From: an uncultured Lachnospiraceae bacterium
GTDB taxonomy: Bacteria; Bacillota; Clostridia; Lachnospirales; Lachnospiraceae
Length of the DNA stretch: 64,000 nt
Assembly: GCA_947565425.1 (NCBI GenBank)
Contig: CANOFW010000005.1
Span: 1-64,000, forward strand
Direction: 5' to 3'
Shown: piece by piece, positions 63,181 to 64,000 of the stretch
Numbering within the stretch: position 1 is the first letter of the stretch
How the letters are laid out: each line of letters starts with the position of its first letter
Notes under the pieces: generated by a model
Database searches by the model: none
What the model was told of the DNA's origin: nothing
What the model saw: the letters and a program-made list of their open reading frames with translations, nothing else
Position numbers and translations under genes: made by a program

Positions 63181-64000
63181 ATGAATAACATGCCCAAGGA
63201 GAAAATCGGACTCGTTGCGGTGAGCAGAGACTGCTTTCCTATGACGCTTTCGGAGAACAGGAGGAAGGCCGTGGTAAAGGCATTCCAGGAGAAGTATGGA
63301 GACATCTACGAATGTCCCGTTTGCGTGGAAAATGAGATCCATATGCGAAAGGCTCTTGCGGACATCCGTCAGGCAGGATGTAATGCGTTGGTAGTATACC
63401 TGGGGAATTTTGGTCCGGAGACGCCGGAGACTTTGTTGGTGAAAGAATTTGATGGTCCGGCAATGGTTATCGCTGCGGCGGAGGAGACAGGAGACAATTT
63501 GATTCAAGGTAGGGGAGATGCATATTGCGGTGTACTCAATGCCAGCTATAACCTCAAACTGCGCAATCTGAAAGCGTATATCCCGGAATATCCGGTGGGG
63601 ACGGCAGAAGAATGTGCGGACATGATTTCTGAGTTTGCACCGATTGCGCGGGCAATTATTGGGCTGAATAGTCTGAAAATTATTTCTTTTGGTCCCCGGC
63701 CCCAGAATTTCCTGGCCTGCAATGCCCCCATTAAGCAGCTCTATAATCTGGGCGTGGAGATTGAGGAGAATTCAGAGCTTGATCTCTTTGAGGCTTTTAA
63801 CAATCATGCAGGAGACGGCAGGATTCCCGATGTTGTGGCTGAGATGGAGAAGGAACTTGGTGCAGGCAATAAGAAGCCGGAGATTCTTACAAAATTGGCA
63901 CAGTATGAGCTCACCCTCATGGATTGGGTGGAGGAACACAGAGAAAGCCGAGACTATGTGGCGATTGCCGGTAAGTGCTGGCCGGCGTTCCAGACGCAGT
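63181..64000 (+). CDS. L-fucose/L-arabinose isomerase-family protein, 3' end cut off
   Basis: A frame open from ATG 63181 to the window end, 273 codons so far. It begins MNNMPKEKIGLVAVSRDC and continues SENRRKAVVKAFQEKYGDI, LGNFGPETPETLL, NSLKIISFGPRPQNFLACN and GKCWPAFQTQ. It matches the FucI/AraA sugar-isomerase superfamily in Clostridia. RBS GGAAGGAG lies 8 bases before the start. It is 80 bases after xylB and likely in the same operon, so it may supply a ketose for the kinase. Family membership is clear, exact substrate is not. Confidence 0.8.
   Translation, partial: MNNMPKEKIGLVAVSRDCFPMTLSENRRKAVVKAFQEKYGDIYECPVCVENEIHMRKALADIRQAGCNALVVYLGNFGPETPETLLVKEFDGPAMVIAAAEETGDNLIQGRGDAYCGVLNASYNLKLRNLKAYIPEYPVGTAEECADMISEFAPIARAIIGLNSLKIISFGPRPQNFLACNAPIKQLYNLGVEIEENSELDLFEAFNNHAGDGRIPDVVAEMEKELGAGNKKPEILTKLAQYELTLMDWVEEHRESRDYVAIAGKCWPAFQTQ

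Overview
The window looks like chromosomal DNA of a Gram-positive, anaerobic, spore-forming Clostridia member, most likely a gut Lachnospiraceae. The grounds are a spoIIM gene, a MurE with the meso-diaminopimelate motif DNPR, the electron-bifurcating NfnAB pair beside a flavodiiron protein, the Firmicutes gene order priA-def-fmt-rsmB-rlmN-prpC-prkC-rsgA-rpe-thiN, LacI/xylulokinase sugar genes, and many secreted Ig-like (Big_2) or BspA-like proteins. No rRNA, tRNA or CRISPR array was seen. Species assignment is inference.

Layout. 1-250: block of a 45-nt repeat. 284-4389: trxA, recA (with an SOS box), recX, rny. 4649-6182: a broken solute-binding protein gene. 6488-8672: Nudix hydrolase, spoIIM and a decayed xerD. 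8803-10764 (minus): aroE-aroF. 10948-13098: secreted LRR/Ig-like protein. 13209-16734: nfnA-nfnB and a flavodiiron protein (redox block). 16891-18995: ECF-type sigma factor, zinc-type anti-sigma factor and two small membrane proteins. 19217-22316: Cys-rich small protein, a tautomerase pseudogene with one amber codon, a sodium:amino-acid symporter and two small membrane proteins on the minus strand. 22480-36088: the long housekeeping run murE to thiN (wall synthesis, replication restart, initiator-tRNA formylation and deformylation, rRNA methylation, the PASTA kinase/phosphatase pair, ribosome GTPase, pentose phosphate, thiamine). 36136-39530: formate/nitrite-type channel, DUF4430 lipoprotein plus ECF S-component, tcdA with a repeat-derived C-terminal tail, larE. 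39640-41744: an AAA ATPase plus RloB pair resembling an anti-phage abortive-infection module. 41774-43287: nitroreductase and SDR. 43367-44068: a 702-bp near-palindromic mobile element with IS66-like ends and an 8-bp target duplication. 44225-46775: ychF and a MATE exporter. 47077-53604: a 2175-residue secreted enzyme with two GH43 domains. 53923-58962: YesMN-type two-component system plus a solute-binding lipoprotein. 59007-60017 (minus): four-domain Big_2 protein. 60197-64000: LacI regulator, xylulokinase and the start of a sugar isomerase cut by the window end.

How it fits together. The 47-64 kb half reads as a plant-fibre module: a double GH43 enzyme that could release xylose and arabinose, a sugar-type sensor system, and a LacI-controlled kinase/isomerase pair for pentose-like sugars. 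The 22-36 kb run is conserved housekeeping. Mobile or decayed DNA is scattered: IS66-like miniature elements at 729, 10840 and 43367, the 45-nt repeat at both 1-243 and 38598-38687, a hairpin repeat at 6251 and 19889, and three broken genes (solute-binding protein, xerD, tautomerase). The most novel items are the 45-nt repeat, which shows compensatory stem changes and is read in frame at the end of TcdA, and the giant palindromic IS66-type element.
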